NCBI GenBank assembly: GCA_947652605.1
Contig: OX393576.1
Location: 57,636,966-57,700,965, forward strand
DNA from: Elmis aenea
Lineage: Eukaryota > Arthropoda > Insecta > Coleoptera > Elmidae
Direction of reading: 5' to 3'
DNA length: 64,000 nucleotides
The notes beneath the pieces were generated by a model. It had not been told where the DNA came from and did not search any database. It saw nothing but the letters and a program-made list of their open reading frames with translations. Position numbers and translations under genes: made by a program. Within the stretch, counting starts at the first letter, position 1. Each line of letters opens with the position of its first letter. Below are positions 23,760 to 36,619 of the stretch, piece by piece.

Positions 23760-24400
23760 AATATTTTTGTCGGTTAGGGATTTGGCCTTCTTTCCTATAA
23801 AGTCAATCACCAATTTGTCCTTATTGTAATATACAACCCATCTGCATGTATTCGATGAATAAGGACAAAAAACTGTAGCCATCAAATTTTTCCGTGGAAG
23901 ATCAGTTTTTACCTTTTTGGAGGTAATGAGTTTTTATAAATCCATTCCACAGACTCTAGTTTTAAAGGGATTTACCAGTAAAATTCCTGAGTCTCGTCAC
24001 AGGTAATAGTTTTAAGGGAAAAAAATCATTATGTGGGGTATCCAAATTTTCTTTTGAAATGTTGTTTAGTGTAACAACAAAATTTTTGATGGATAAGGGT
24101 TTGACTTTTTTCTGTGAAGCAACGTTTTAATTTTAATAGTTGTACAATAAACGTCGCCTATAATTGTACAACCCTTCTGCGTCTAATAAATCAATGTCAA
24201 CAAAAAACTCTAGCATCAATATTTTCATAGATCAGTTTTGTACTTTTTATGAAAGTGACAAGCCTTAATAAATCCATTTCACGGCTATAGCTTTAAAAAA
24301 AAGCCCCAGTCAAATTCCTAGGTTCTTAAGTCACAGTTCTGGGAAAACGATTGTGATTTTGTGGAGCATTTTTTGTTGAAATGCTTTTTATATTGCACTG
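23760..24400 (-). pseudogene. Two degraded copies of a mariner transposase core
   Basis: Minus-strand reading of 24010-23760 gives ITCDETQEF, SVEWIYKNSLPPKR and NLMATVF in shifting frames. This resembles the mariner core T-G-D-E-T-W ... E-W ... P-K-K ... K-V-M-A-T-V-F. Reading 24330-24130 gives a second, more decayed version (VKWIY, DAEGLYNY) of the same segment. Whether this is a local tandem duplication or two insertions cannot be decided by eye. Confidence 0.5.
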
Positions 24401-25808
24401 GTGTATGCAGTCGTGATGATCAACTCTGAAACAATTTTTTTCATGACCAAATAATCGTGTAAAGTATTTTGAAGTGATGTTTTACTACGGGACCAGCGCC
24501 TTAATTTTTGCTTCCACACTTCTTCGAGACCTGTGGGTCAGCTCGGATTGATTTTGCATCCCATTTTAACTTTTCAGACCAGTACATCCTTCACTTTTTT
24601 AGCTAGTCTTCTCCAACACTCCTTCGATACTGTCGTGTACAAGAAGGTCTATTACCCTCTTTTATCAAAAATTGTATACACTTCCATACTCGGGATTTAT
24701 TTTACCTATTTTCACAACACATAAACAGAATCAAATGTGTCTTAACCATCCGATTACAGCTCTAATGGCGTTTATAAATATCACAGCTCCCTGACAGTAA
24801 CAAACATCACTTATGTTTTAATTTGTGAAAGGTTTTTTTCTCATAATACACAAGCTGCGTAGATAATCGATAGCTGATATACTTCGTTTCGTTATATACC
24901 ATGCTTTCAAGGATTATAACCAAAACATATATCGAGTATCTCTCTGAATAGAATCGGCAATATAAACCCGATTGTTTTTTGAAGAGTCGACACTCCCAGT
25001 TTCTTTTTGATTAAAATTTATATTATTTGAGACGATTTTTTTCTTTTAGTAACAAAACAACAGTACTTTGTGAAAAGCAAATTACGGGAAATATTTTATT
25101 AAAAGTTACAGACACCGTACGAAACGCAACGACTTCTGGCAGTAAAGTAAAAACATTTTAACGAAATAAGCGCGAAATACGAGTCATGTAATAGCGCGGT
25201 TAGGTAATGTAATGCGGGGGTAAATAACATTTCAGTGCTCTGTCTGCGTACGAGCTTAGCTCTTATACCCAATTATATTTTTCTAGGCCACTCTTGGGTA
25301 CGTTTACTGCTTATTACGTTTGAGCTGATAAGCGGTCAAGAAGCGAGTAAACTCTAGCAATTTTCGAGACGGCTACGTTCCGCGCTAGATAAGATCACCA
25401 ATACGATGGTTGGGCGAAAACCCGCAGAGTCGTACTGAATTCTGAGGTATATTTATTGTTTCGTGCTCAATTGACTGAGAAGTAAGTTGTGAAGTCGTAC
25501 GAGATTGTCCCAACATGTACAAAGGGATCTCTCAAAAGAACTTCATTAGCGCCTTACATAGACGACAATCTTTATCGTTAATAGAGCTAAGAAAAGTCGT
25601 TTATCAATCTCGTAAAATGATACATTAAACATTTCTAAGATCTTTTTTGCACGAAATAAAGAACTTAATGACTCAAATTTACTCGTTTCAAAGAAAATCT
25701 TGGAACAGTATAGTTTTAAGGGCATCCCCGTAATGAGATATTTTAATTACGAAATGAATTTTATTTAAGTCATAAAATGACATATTTTGCACCTCTTAAC
25801 TTTACATT
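24401..25808. other. No recognisable gene
   Basis: The first 200 bases may still be decayed mariner sequence. From about 25080 to 25560 the composition is less AT-rich, with several CG dinucleotides, but no frame or motif is assignable. Confidence 0.4.
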
Positions 25809-25812
25809 TTAA

Positions 25813-26655
25813 CCCTGCAGCGGTGACGCCGGGTCTCTCAGACTCGAGCGTCACAAGATTTTGTGTAGAAAGGGGAGGGGTGGAAGTACACTTTACCGCC
25901 TTTCAGTACCTTCCTAAAATTCACTATATTAGCGATTATTGCAGAAAGAACAGTGCAAATTGTTTTTTTTTCAAACTTTTTGAAGCCTTTTGGGTCTGTC
26001 AGACCCGGCGCCACCACTAAGCGAACGTTCATATCAAGTTCAATATTCCACGAATAGGCCTGTTTTTATCGTTTTTGGTATTAATAAGTGTACCATTTTC
26101 AGTGAATTGAATTATAAATTAATGTTAACCACAGAAACGAGTTACGAAGATGAACAGGCGCGATTATTGCGTTTATTAGAAGAAGTAGACATTGAAGCTG
26201 ACGAACAATTTGACGACGAAGAATCCGAAGGAGAAGAAGATAATGTTGAGGCACGTTTGACTGATACAGACATAGAGCAAGAAGAAGAAAGCGACACCGA
26301 GAATTTACCACTATTGGCAAAAAAAAACACGAATTTCCAGCTTCATCGGAAATTACTTTTTTTTTGGTATTTATATCATTCATCAAATAAATTTTTAATT
26401 TTAGTTTACATATGTAATATTTCTTCCATTGTAAGGACACATTGGTATTTTTTGAATTACCTATACTTAACAAAATTATGTGACAGCTTTAAAAAAAAAT
26501 CTATTTATAAAAAATATACCTGGGCAACAGGAACACTCACAAAAAACACAAATTTAATATGGTTCGTAATTAATTACATTGTTTTTAATAGTGGGTCTGT
26601 CAGACCTAGCGCCACCACTCGTGAAATGCAAAAGGGCGCCACCACTCCACAGCTT
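25813..26655 (+). mobile_element. piggyBac deletion derivative with GGGTCTGTCAGACCC palindromes
   Basis: TTAA at 25809-25812 is followed by CCCTGCAGCGGTGACGCC. The matching right end near 26635-26655 (GGGCGCCACCACTCCACAGC) is worn and its TTAA is lost. The palindrome GGGTCTGTCAGACC occurs three times (25831-25845 imperfect, 25992-26006, 26593-26607), the last two each followed by GCGCCACCACT. The only coding trace is an acidic N-terminus at 26122. Confidence 0.7.
26122..26328 (+). pseudogene. piggyBac transposase acidic N-terminus
   Basis: From the ATG at 26122 the frame reads MLTTETSYEDEQARLLRLLE, then a Glu/Asp-rich stretch with FDDEESEGEEDNVE and DTDIEQEEESD. Acidic low-complexity starts like this are usual for piggyBac transposases. 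After about 69 residues the similarity ends and the frame continues into unrelated AT-rich sequence. The catalytic core has been deleted. Confidence 0.6.
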
Positions 26656-27585
26656 TTCATTTATTATTTTCGAACGGCGTATGTATACAGGATGCAAAAC
26701 TCCAAGTCGAATGTTTTGTGGCAAAAATGTTGTTCGGGACTTACTAAACATCAGAAAACCTTAAAAGAAAGAATAAAATTGGCAATACCTACTGTATTAT
26801 AGTCTGTATAAAATAATTATATAACGCATACATTTTTTTGTCGATTTTGACTAAGAATTTAAAGAAAACATCGCTAGACGATGAAAGTTCAGTTACTTAA
26901 AAGAATGTGACACCACATACCTACTTAAGTTATTTAACATGTGCCAAATCAGTGATGCCAACGGAACTTATAAAATTTTGACATAGAAATTTAAAAAAAT
27001 TAAATTTATCTGTTAATTTCTGAACGGCAGATGGGTTTTGCATAATTTTTTTTTGTGTTAACTACCAGCAACCAACGTTTATGAAGTAATAGGAATATAC
27101 ATATTTATTTCTTATAATTTCATACTTTTATATTCTCCCGGCTGAATATTTTTTTTTGTAATAAGAATTTTGACATAGGACTATGCAAGAAACAGGCTTA
27201 ATTTAAAAATTTCTAGCAATTTGTACACAACCTAACACTTTTTATATTCGAATTCTTTATCACGTTGTTGCAATTGATCACAAAACATGTTTTTAAAGTT
27301 ATGCCATAATTTTAAGAAACTGAAAACCCAACTAGTCTTCTGTGTAGCTGTCAATAAAGTTTAAACATTTTCGATATTGTTCATATCTGTGCCTAAACTA
27401 AGTAAATTTTGACTGCGCAAAAAAAGATAATATTGGATATCAACGGATTTAAATAAGTAACATTTCTATGATTGTATACCCAAATTATTTATTGGCCCTA
27501 TTTAATCTAAAAATATAAAGCCCTTGTATATTATACCTTACTTTTACTTTTCAGAAAGTCTTTTACTAGCTCAATTATGTGATCT
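26656..27585. other. No recognisable gene
   Basis: AT-rich, no frame or repeat recognised. Confidence 0.5.
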
Positions 27586-27850
27586 TTTGTTTTTTTTCAA
27601 TGGCCACTTAGGGGGGGGGGGGGTAATAAACGCAAAAAGTGCTGAGGACCAATTTTTTTAGGGCACCACTCTCTTTTTGATTTTTTTTTTGCAGCAAGAT
27701 GTTTGATTGTTTCATTATCGGGGGGGGGGGGTAATAAAGGTTTTTTTTTAGCACAAAATTTACAGTTCTCCGGCTCTATAACGACTTATTGCGAACGTGT
27801 GGGGGGTTCTAACCCCTCCCCCCTGACCCCTCTCTGCCTACGCCAGTAAA
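27586..27850. repeat. Repeat scrap with two long G-runs
   Basis: Runs of 13 G (27611-27623) and 12 G (27720-27731) are each followed by GTAATAAA, so they are likely two copies of one unit about 108 bases apart. The stretch ends with a C-rich segment near 27810-27845 of the kind seen at ends of decayed retroelements. No coding sequence. Confidence 0.45.
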
Positions 27851-27879
27851 TATCGCTATAACTTTTATTTTTAAAAACA

Positions 27880-28297
27880 AACCTAACGACCCATACTTCA
27901 ATAAAACGAGAATAAAAGTCTCTATTTAACGATCCTATAGCCAACTATGGATGGTTGCCATTAAAAAAATCAAGTTTGGCTTATCTCGAAAATCAAGTGT
28001 GCCATGACTTGTTAGATTATTTTTTTTCTTTTCTACGTAAAAATATCTGCAGGAATCATTTTACATTTTGATTTTAACATAGGTGGCGATGGAACTATTT
28101 ACCATTTAAAAATCGTCTGTTTTAAGTTTTTTCAAAATATTTAAAAAAGCTGAAGGTGTAGGTCAAATGTCAAAATTGCATTAAATTCGTCTTTGAATTC
28201 TTCTTAACTTTGGTAATTTAACCGACTATTTAACTCTTATAATTACAAAGTTATCCATGCAACACCATGTAGATTATTGTCACCCAGCATATCTATC
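27880..28297 (-). mobile_element. Diverged 5' end of a DUF4817-type mariner
   Basis: Order of landmarks matches the right arm of foldback B: AAACGAGAA, then TATAGCCAACTATGG (27936-27950), then an AAA-rich stretch, a CTCGAAAATC segment, AAATATTTAAAAAAGCTGA and an end near CACCATGTAGATTATTGTCA. It is clearly diverged from the copies at 5659 and 31550. The terminal CAGGGTG is mutated (CACCCAG at about 28280-28287). Confidence 0.5.
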
Positions 28298-28298
28298 T

Positions 28299-28783
28299 TC
28301 TATCTATACATAATATAAAAGAGCTTGTTTGTGTGATCGGGACCAAATTTTGCACAGTTACTATTTAGGACCTTGCAGATCTAACGCCAAACTTTAAGTA
28401 CAAGCACATATTACCAATTTAAAAAAAAAAAAATTACTTGGACGGGATTCGATCTTACGTCGGCAAATACCTGGTCAAAACACGATACGGCGCGATGTAT
28501 TTCACAAGTAAAGATTGTTTTGTATACAATTAGTAATAAATGTACAGGAAGTATTATTTTTATTAGTACATTTTTAATTGGAACAAGACGAAAGAAAATA
28601 AATTTGAGTTATTATTCAATTTTTAAGCAATAAATAGTTATTTTTTAATGAGTTATAAGAAAATGAAAAGATGATTGATCAGAGTATGTCATTTGTGTAT
28701 GATTTGGAATTATTGGGCTTATTCAAGTTAAAAAAGTAATTAAAATTGTAATCGCCCGTGCAACGCCGGGTAAATCATCTTGT
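28299..28783 (+). mobile_element. Helitron-like non-autonomous repeat
   Basis: Starts TCTATCTATACATAATATAA and then GAGCTTGTTTGTGTG, a start typical of insect Helitron-like repeats. It ends with a short hairpin, CGCCCGTGCAACGCCGGG, just before TAAATCATCTTGT. An internal GACGGGATTCGATCTTACG resembles a tRNA-type B box, so a SINE relation cannot be excluded. A 3' partial copy lies inverted at 55864-56262. Confidence 0.5.
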
Positions 28784-30602
28784 AACTCATATTTGTATTT
28801 CTTCTTGGTGCCAATATAACATAATAAATGAAACATCACTGTAACTTAACGTATTTAAAATGGCGACTTTGCGATTGATTTTGTAATATACTAAACCTAA
28901 AACTGTTTTTACTGCAAAATTCAAAGTACGACACAAGTAAAATAACAGGCGGCACATGTAATTCATTTCATGGAATTGCATAAGTACAGTCTGTTTATAG
29001 AAACCCGCATTACCGTCGTTAAAACACCAAACACACTCATATTTACACACTAATTTAATGGGCAATATTATTGTACCTCCCTTAACGCCAAAATACCTAT
29101 TCTAATTAACTATAAGAGGCGTTTTAGTGTATCCACATTCTCCTGCACTATAACTGCGGGCAATTGTTATGTGTTTAGTGGCCAATACAGCGCATTTTGT
29201 GTTCACCTCGCTTCATTGTTAAACGTCTAATATCATTTTGCCGAAAGTATGCAGTAAACAATAATGAGAGTAAAAAATTTAGTTTTTTTTTTAAACGTGT
29301 AGTATTCTAATAATATCAGCATTCATATAATTTGCGGTAATTGTTAGAGTGGGAGGAAAGAAAATTTATAACACCAGCGTTTTCGTTTATTGATTTTGTG
29401 TTTTGTTCAAAGTAACAAAATTATTGTTCCACTTGATTTATCAAACACAAATTTGTTCTGTTCTTTCGTTTCCTTTATCTAAATTACCGGAAGCGTTTGC
29501 CAAAAATAAATAAAAAATACCATTTAAACCTCTCCAGCATTTTTACTCGACATAAAAGACATTTTACAAATTACAAAGTAAACACAACTGACATCAAACA
29601 AAATAAAATTGATACATTCAAGCCACGCAGCAAAAACATTGAAAAGGTGCAGTATCCTCCTCGCCGACAAGTGATTGCAAAGGGAGAAACAAAGCAATTT
29701 TTTATCGTACATTTTATTTCGGTCTCAGGTTTTTATCACGACAGCAGGGCAGCGAAAATGGAATGCGTACATGAACTGTACAAATATATCTCATTTCGAT
29801 TATTCGCACAACTCAAATATAATTCAACATAAGATTCAATCTTCCTTAAAAGATCTATGTAAGGGAATAAAAATCAATCTTTATTCCGTTTACTGCAATT
29901 TCATTATGTTTTATAATAGATCTGCTTTACAAATTAGATAAAAACCAAATGATAACAAAAAAAATAGAACGGAATAACTTTTTTAAAAAATATTTTTAAG
30001 TTTTGTAGAATATAACAAACTTTATCTATTCTGTAACAACTTTTTTAAATAGTTTAAAATTTGTCTGCTCTATTAAAACAAATCTTTAAAATGGAATAAG
30101 TTACGTTTATTTTAGTTTTAAAATTAGTTGTCAGTTCATAGTTACGCCACGTCAATTTCTGAGTAGGATATGCAGTTCGTTTGGAGGTTTTAGAACATAA
30201 TTTTCCGGATAATAAAACCTTAAATGTTGAGTCATAAGAGCGATTTGTACAAATTCACATCACACGGATCACTGATAATTGGAAACATTTCGCGTTGAAA
30301 ATACTTGCGAAGTTTTGCCAAATTTTATAAATATTTGAAGCAAAACTTTGGAGACTTGGACAGAAAAAAAATATTTGTTTTTAAAATGTATAAATCTTTG
30401 TGTGAAACGATATCAAAATAAAGAAAATAAAACATTTAATAGAGTCGAAAATTTCTAGTAGAAATCTCAAATCAAGCTTGATTTTAAATTGGGATTTGTG
30501 CGACCTTACCTCGCTAGTTCCGTAAAAAAAGAAACTACCCTATCAATAACGTGTCAACAAGCAAACAATTGATGATTGTTATCTTCTCTTATTATTTTAT
30601 TA
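28784..30602. other. No recognisable gene
   Basis: The 92-codon minus frame at 28787-29065 and the 111-codon plus frame at 29497-29832 (which starts at TTG) have no motif I recognise. No splice or promoter context can be argued from sequence alone. Confidence 0.4.
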
Positions 30603-30604
30603 TA

Positions 30605-32107
30605 CAGGGTGCCCATTTTTCTAACCTGTTGTATGGGTAACTCCGTTAATATTAGAGATACAGAAACGTTTAAATTAGCAAATTTGTGCACAATTTAAAG
30701 GGAAATCTGATGCCATTTTCAAATTTGACCTACGTCATCAACTTTTTGAAATATTTTGAAAAAACTGAAAAAGGTCGATTTTATCAAACTTAAATAATTC
30801 CGGAACCATATGAGTTAGAACCAAAATAAAAATTAGCTTTTATAGATGTTTTTACGTAGATTTCAAATATGTTAATGAAATTTTCATAGCACTCTCGATT
30901 TCCGAGTTATAGCACAAACTTGCATTTTTTTAAATGGAAGTCATAGTTGGCTATGGTCTTATTAAAAAGGTTATTTTTTTCTCGTTTTAATGATATAAGG
31001 CTTGTTATGCTTTACTTTTGTAGTTTTTCTTTAAATAAGCAAAAATCATTTTACATGTTCACTGCCTACTAATAGATGGGAGTTAAGAGTTGTCTCTTAT
31101 CGTTAGTGTAGCAATTATTAGGCAGACAGACTTTTCAGTTGACACCACATTCAAGGGACAACTCCCGGGTAGATGATGTTGGTTTATAATTTACGTATTC
31201 CAGGACTCTCTGTTCATCTTCTTGCTTAAATTTAATTTTCAAACCTTGTAAATGACCTGTATTTTTTTAAATTGGTTTCTAATAACAAAAATAATTTCTT
31301 TCTTGGTTGCCTCCTTTCCATAAATCTTTGCAAATACATATCAGTTGAATTTCTACTATTTCTACCTATTACAAGCCTAGTAATAAAAAAGCATGTCGTT
31401 TCTTTCTTCATTAGAAAACATTGTTTTTGAAATTTACAATAAAGTCAATCAAAAATTTTGATCAACACGAGAGAGAGATTTATACGTATAACAAACAATA
31501 AATGTTATTTGACAAATTATGAGGTTTTGTTTTTAAAATTTGTAACTGGCTAATAACTGCTACACTAACGATAAGAGACAACTCTTAAATGTCACATCGA
31601 AAAAAAAAAAGAACATCAGCACAGGATAACTCCCATCTATTAGTAGGCAGTGAACATGTAAAGTGATTTTTGCTTATTTAAAGAAAAACTACAAAAGTAA
31701 AGCATAACAACTCTTATATCATTGAAACGAGAAAAAAATAACCTTTTTAATAAGACCATAGCCAACTATGACTTCCATTTAAAAAAATGCAAGTTTGTGC
31801 TATAACTCGGAAATCGAGAGTGCTATGAAAATTTCGTTAACATATTTGAAATCTACGTAATAACATCTACAAAAGCTAATTTTTATTTTGGTTCTAACTC
31901 ATATGGTTACGGAATTATTCAAGTTTGAAAAAATCGACCTTTTTCAGTTTTTTCAAAATATTTCAAAAAGTTGATGACGTAGGTCAAATTTGAAAATGGC
32001 ATCAGATTTTTCTTTAAATTCTGCACAAATTTGCTAGTTTAAACGTTTCTGTATCTCTAATATTAGCGGAGTTGCCCATACAACAGGTTAGAAAAATGGG
32101 CACACTG
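30605..32107 (-). mobile_element. Foldback B: TACAGGGTGCCC element with about 510-bp inverted arms
   Basis: CAGGGTGCCCATTTTTCTAA at 30605 and its inverse ending at 32107 (one base changed, GGGCACACTG) lie within TA. Arms are 30605-31115 and about 31550-32107 and match closely. The right arm continues inward on the minus strand into a DUF4817 transposase start (31421-31126). The left arm is a second copy of the terminus plus leader in opposite orientation. Both arms hold CATAG-CCAA-CTATG (30943-30954 inverse, 31758-31769). Confidence 0.85.
31126..31421 (-). pseudogene. DUF4817 mariner transposase N-terminus
   Basis: Starts at ATG (31421-31419) with MFSNEERNDMLFLLLGL, then after frame changes MYLQRFMERRQPRKKLFLLL, SFTRFEN and EDEQRVLEYVNYKPTSSTRE. 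This is the DUF4817 helix-turn-helix pattern (Y-x-x-x-F-P-x-R-x-x-P ... V-L-x-Y-V-x-x-x-P-x-x-S-T-R-E-L). It ends abruptly at the inner border of the left arm, about 95 residues in. No DDE domain remains. Confidence 0.7.
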
Positions 32108-32268
32108 TATAGCGATTTTTCTTTGAAAAATTACGGCTTACCTCCATGGCCGACTTTAAAATATTTCAGTTGTCTTAGTAATACTAATAAAAATCGAGAT
32201 AAAAAAAATGCAACTTTAGGTATAGTAAGTAAATAACGCGAAAAATATACTTAGTGTAGTAGAAAAAT

Positions 32269-32455
32269 TATATGAAAGAGTTTTGGAGAAGAGATTAAGG
32301 AGACATTTCGAAAGAAATTTGGAAGAGGTGCTTTTGTGGCTTTAGACCGGATAAAAGCACGCAGGATCTAATTTTTACGTTAAGACAGTTAAGTGAAAAA
32401 ACAATGGGTGTTGTGTTTAAGAAACATGACTTACTGATGTTTAAAGTTCACCGAA
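32269..32455 (+). pseudogene. LINE reverse transcriptase fragment
   Basis: The frame reads YERVLEKRLRRHFERNLEE, then after a shift CGFRPDKSTQDLIFTLRQLS and EKTMG. This is the reverse-transcriptase block Q-C-G-F-R-P-x-[RK]-S-T-x-D-x-I-F-x-L-R-Q seen in CR1/Jockey-like and RTE-like non-LTR elements. Only about 60 residues survive. Confidence 0.75.
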
Positions 32456-32721
32456 TTGAACTGGGCGTAGTGAACACCTCGTATAATATTTCGAAAGTTT
32501 AACTAAAGCAAAGTGTTTGTGAATCTATGCGAATCTAATTTCCAAACGAATTTTTACTCAGTTTTCAAAGTTTCTAATTGTAGAAAATTTTTGAGTGCTA
32601 CAGCGTTCAAAATTTAAAAAAAATATAAGTAACACAAAAACGGTTAGCTTAAGGCTCATAATATAATGATCAACATTTTTTAAAATACACCCAAAGGGGA
32701 ATCCATAAATGTAAAAATATA

Positions 32722-33172
32722 CAGGGTGTTCCATTAAAAAAATCACATTTTCATATGTGCCGCTTAAACAAAACACCCTGTATATTTGAAAATAGTTTTA
32801 GGTTATGTAGAAAATAGGTTTGCACAATATTTGTATTAAATATTTTTTGATATTTTCTTTAAAAGAATCTATCGAAGATGCCGCTCCAGACACTAACTTT
32901 ACCTAACCACATTTTTGTTAATGACGTCTGTCAAAATGACGTTTCATACGAATGTTTATGAATATGAACAACCACAGCGTTCTTAAAAAATTATTTTCAA
33001 GATTTAAAAAAAATCTTAACTTTTTTTACAGACACTTAAAGGAGTTGAAACAAACGGCATTTGACTAAAAAAAGTAAATTCTTTAACATACTAAAATTTT
33101 AAACCAATTGTTGGAGCAGTTTTCAAGCAAAATATTGAATTTAGGATTGTCATTTCAACTTAAAACACCCTG
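32722..33172. mobile_element. TACAGGGTGTT-type short elements, possibly two sharing one end
   Basis: CAGGGTGTTCC at 32722 is matched by AACACCCTG ending at 32780 (a 59-bp unit in TA) and again by AAAACACCCTG ending at 33172. Either a 451-bp element with a nested end, or two decayed elements. No coding. Confidence 0.45.
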
Positions 33173-33174
33173 TA

Positions 33175-36100
33175 GGTATATAAGTTATTATTTAAAAAAT
33201 CAAATATATGCACACCCTCTAGCTAGACTATACTTTTGAAGGCGCTATCAATAACTCATGTCTAAGATGTAAATTTTTAACGCTATGCGGGTTCAGGGGA
33301 CCTCAAAACGTGTGTATCTGTCAAAATCTGAAATTCGAACATTTTCGCAATCACAATACTTTCTTCATACTACGTATGGCAAAAGTAATATGGGTTTAGC
33401 AAAAAAATTATTTGATCAATGATATCACACATTTAAATTCATGAAAACATGGGCAAACTTAAAAGACTTTTTCGATATTTTTAAATCTACCGAAAAAAAA
33501 ACTACTAAATATCTCGAAACATTGAACAATACACTGAAAAATCACTTTCATAATAAACGGTCCAATTGACTGATCATGCATCATGCAGTTAAAAAAGTGT
33601 TAAGACGTTTATTTCTTATTTAGTTTCATTTATAAGTGACGATGATTTTTTTTAACCGAATCGTCAGAACACAACTTGGGTTGGACATACTTTCGGGAAA
33701 AAGTTTTTGAGGCTTTTTAAGCAAATATAAATACACATTTAAACCAAAGTAAAGAGTTTTAAAAACTTTTTATTCGGTTATTCGATATAGATATACTAAT
33801 TTTGAAATATTTTTTCATAATGTTTATTAGGAAAAACAAATAAAATACCAACACACATACACACATAACCTACCTGTTAAACCAGGACTTATTGCTAATA
33901 CAATTATCCACATTTGAAGCATCTTGGTTATTATTACAAACATTTCACTAAAGTTATTACTCATGATCATCGACAGATTTTTTTAGATTTCGGTAGAAAT
34001 TAACGTTTTTTTTTACACCATCTCACATTATTTCTTTACCGTATCTAAAACCATTATCATTTTGAATTCACGAAGATAACTAAGTTTCTATCTCATGCCT
34101 ATCATCCCTTTGCATTTGATAATGAGCAGAAATCACTTGTCAGATATAGCAGCTGACATAATGTTAATTAGTTCAATTACGAGAACGGACGGAATGCTTA
34201 TTCGTCGTCTTTAGTACACTCGGTAACGATATTTCCGTTCGCCATGCGGGCCAACACGTGTGTTGAGTTCGGGTTAGAAGCCGCCACTGACAGGTCGATC
34301 CGGCCCCTGATGAGAATAGCATTTTTAGATCCTCGGTTACCACTTTTAATGCAACACATTCGTCTTCCTTACAGTGTGATTCATTGTAGTGGGAACAAAT
34401 AATATAGTGGGTGCATTAGGTTTTTCTATCAACACGATGTATCTCTGAAAACTGCTACATCTACACACCCAGGCAACAAAAGATTGTTAAAAGATTGTGC
34501 GAGTTTTAGGAACTCGCTAAAATGCTAGCATTGTGTTCTAAAAGTACCTATCACAAATTCTATGCGCTCTTAACCATTTTTCTCTTTTAATTAGTGGCTT
34601 AAATTGCACTCGTGCTTCAACATAACACTTAGCGCTTATCTTGATTAATGTATATTTTTAACATTTATGCATTGAAGATTTTTGCTAAAGTAATAATTTT
34701 ATTTGTTTCTAGAGTAATAAACTCTTTTTGATAGTACTAAATAACTATGTTCTTTAATACAAATAAGATTAATCAAAAACCTATGAAGGGTTTCTTCCAG
34801 AACGAGTTTTTTTAAATCCAAAATTTTTTTAATTTATTTTATTTATATCACATTAAACAACCATTCACATAATTCGGGAATTTTTTTCTTACTTTGTGTA
34901 GTAGAATCGTCATATTACATCCGTTATCAAGAAACAATATTGTTTAATCATATTGTAATTTATATCGCAAGGATAATTTAGATCAATGCAAGTACTTGAT
35001 GAAAATGTACTTTTTTTCGTATTAAGACGTAATTTGTTTTCAGCAATTTTTTCTCCTACATAACAAATATCTAAGAGTTCCAATTATTATTTAATGGTTA
35101 ACCTAAAACAATTTAATTTTCCATTGACAGCTTACAAGTGATTAAAATATATTTACAAATCGCTGCTTCTCTTAAAAGTTTTAAATATTCGCGACGCCTC
35201 TGCGCTGTGGAACCCAACGAGATCGGAGCAGCACCGTAAAAAACAATTATTTAGGAACCACTGCTCTATGATACGGAGCATGTTTTTTTTTTTTTTAAAT
35301 TCGTAATAAAACCATGGTAAACATACGATTCTAATGTTTCGTTTGCTTCAATTACAGCCAATAGTCCCTAGTTTTACATTTTATTTCTTAAAAATGATAA
35401 TTACTAAATCTTCGATAAAATAAAATGTATGCATGTTCTAAAATAGTTACTCTTAGTTTCCATGTGCTAAACATCTTCGCAAAACAATTTGTAAATTATT
35501 AACATGAAATCACATTAACCTGCATCATTTAAATGAACTAAACTTTTACTTTCTGGATTTGTCAATTAAAATAAATCCTGTGCAGTGTGCAGCATAATTG
35601 GCTAACAGGTTGTTTTGAAAAATTGATTAACCAGAAAGAGCGGAGAATTACATTCAAATATAATTAGCTGCAATACAAAGGGAATAAAAACTAAAAAAAA
35701 TTCGTTCGTTTCTGTTCGGAACGAAAACGAAATACATCGTTTTCGTTCTTTCCGTTGCCACCCATAAAATTTCTTTTCGTTTAACAACGGTTTTACAAGT
35801 GTTACAACCGATTTAAGATTTTTTTTTTGTCGCTACAAAATCGGAGACTTATTTTTTTTTTCAAGTCACTACAGCCCTCTATTTACGATAACAATCTTTT
35901 TGTCTCCGCTAAATTATAAACGACGACGATGGGCTTTGATGCTCACGGACAGCATATTTTAGACTTCCGAACCACCGCCCTATTAAATTAACCAAATCGT
36001 TAAACACATTAACATTTAGCCATTTTATTTATTAAAACACCCGTAAGGTGCAAAAACACAACTCGATTAGTTTATATTTTACAAACGATCTTTATCTAAA

Positions 36101-36379
36101 AATATAAAAATATAGCAAGTGCTGTTTTAAATTTGTTTTAGTACTAAAGATCTATGTAATTAAATTAGATCCTGCTGTAAATGTTAAAAAGACAAAGAAT
36201 TAATTGAAGTGGATATTTTACTAAATGTTTCCTTGAATGTTATAAATAAAAAACTATATTTTAACTCTAAACCCAAATAAACCATACACCATAATAATAT
36301 ATAAAAAATATACTTAAAATAATATACTTTAACTTAAAATAGATTTATTAGGTTGCCTTAAAACCTCTCATTAACCGTG
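33175..36379. other. No recognisable gene
   Basis: Mostly AT-rich spacer. A stretch at about 34180-34330 is richer in G+C and CG dinucleotides, but no exon-like frame could be assigned. Around 35700-35755 lies a TTTTCGTT-rich segment resembling the one at 36911-37017. Confidence 0.4.
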
Positions 36380-36619
36380 GGACATTTCTTCTTCATTATG
36401 AGTAACGATTAAAACATTTTTCACTTGCAGCTTCAGGATTATTATTACTTTGAATAAAACATTCTAACATATCATACTTTTCGTAATATTCGTAAGCCAT
36501 TTCGTGTTTTTAAGGTACAACAGTTAAAAAAGTCTACAATTAAATGTGATTATTTTTGTCAAACTATCATTAAAATAACAGAATTACAGTCTGTTTTACC
36601 AGTTATATCTTAATGACAT
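36380..36619 (-). pseudogene. DUF4817 mariner transposase start with its leader (copy 1)
   Basis: ATG at 36500-36498 starts MAYEYYEKYDMLECFIQSNN followed by NPEAASEKCFNRY and a stop. It fits the DUF4817 start (Y-x-x-x-D-M-L-x-x-F-x-x-x-N-N-N-x-x-A-A). About 120 bases upstream are shared with the copy at 56263-56504 and homology stops at the same point (TCTTAATGACATAA). Nothing of the catalytic part is present. Confidence 0.6.

Noticed and set aside
25990..26802. 270-codon frame as one intact protein
   Set aside because: Only residues from the ATG at 26122 for about 69 codons resemble a protein family. The rest is the piggyBac end and AT-rich sequence that happens to stay open.
28440..28500. 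tRNA gene suggested by the GATTCGATC box
   Set aside because: No cloverleaf could be drawn and the sequence is internal to a dispersed repeat present again at 55864-56262.
29497..29832. 111-codon frame as a gene
   Set aside because: It starts at TTG, has no ATG until near the end, no domain, and low-complexity Lys/Asn-rich composition expected from AT-rich DNA.
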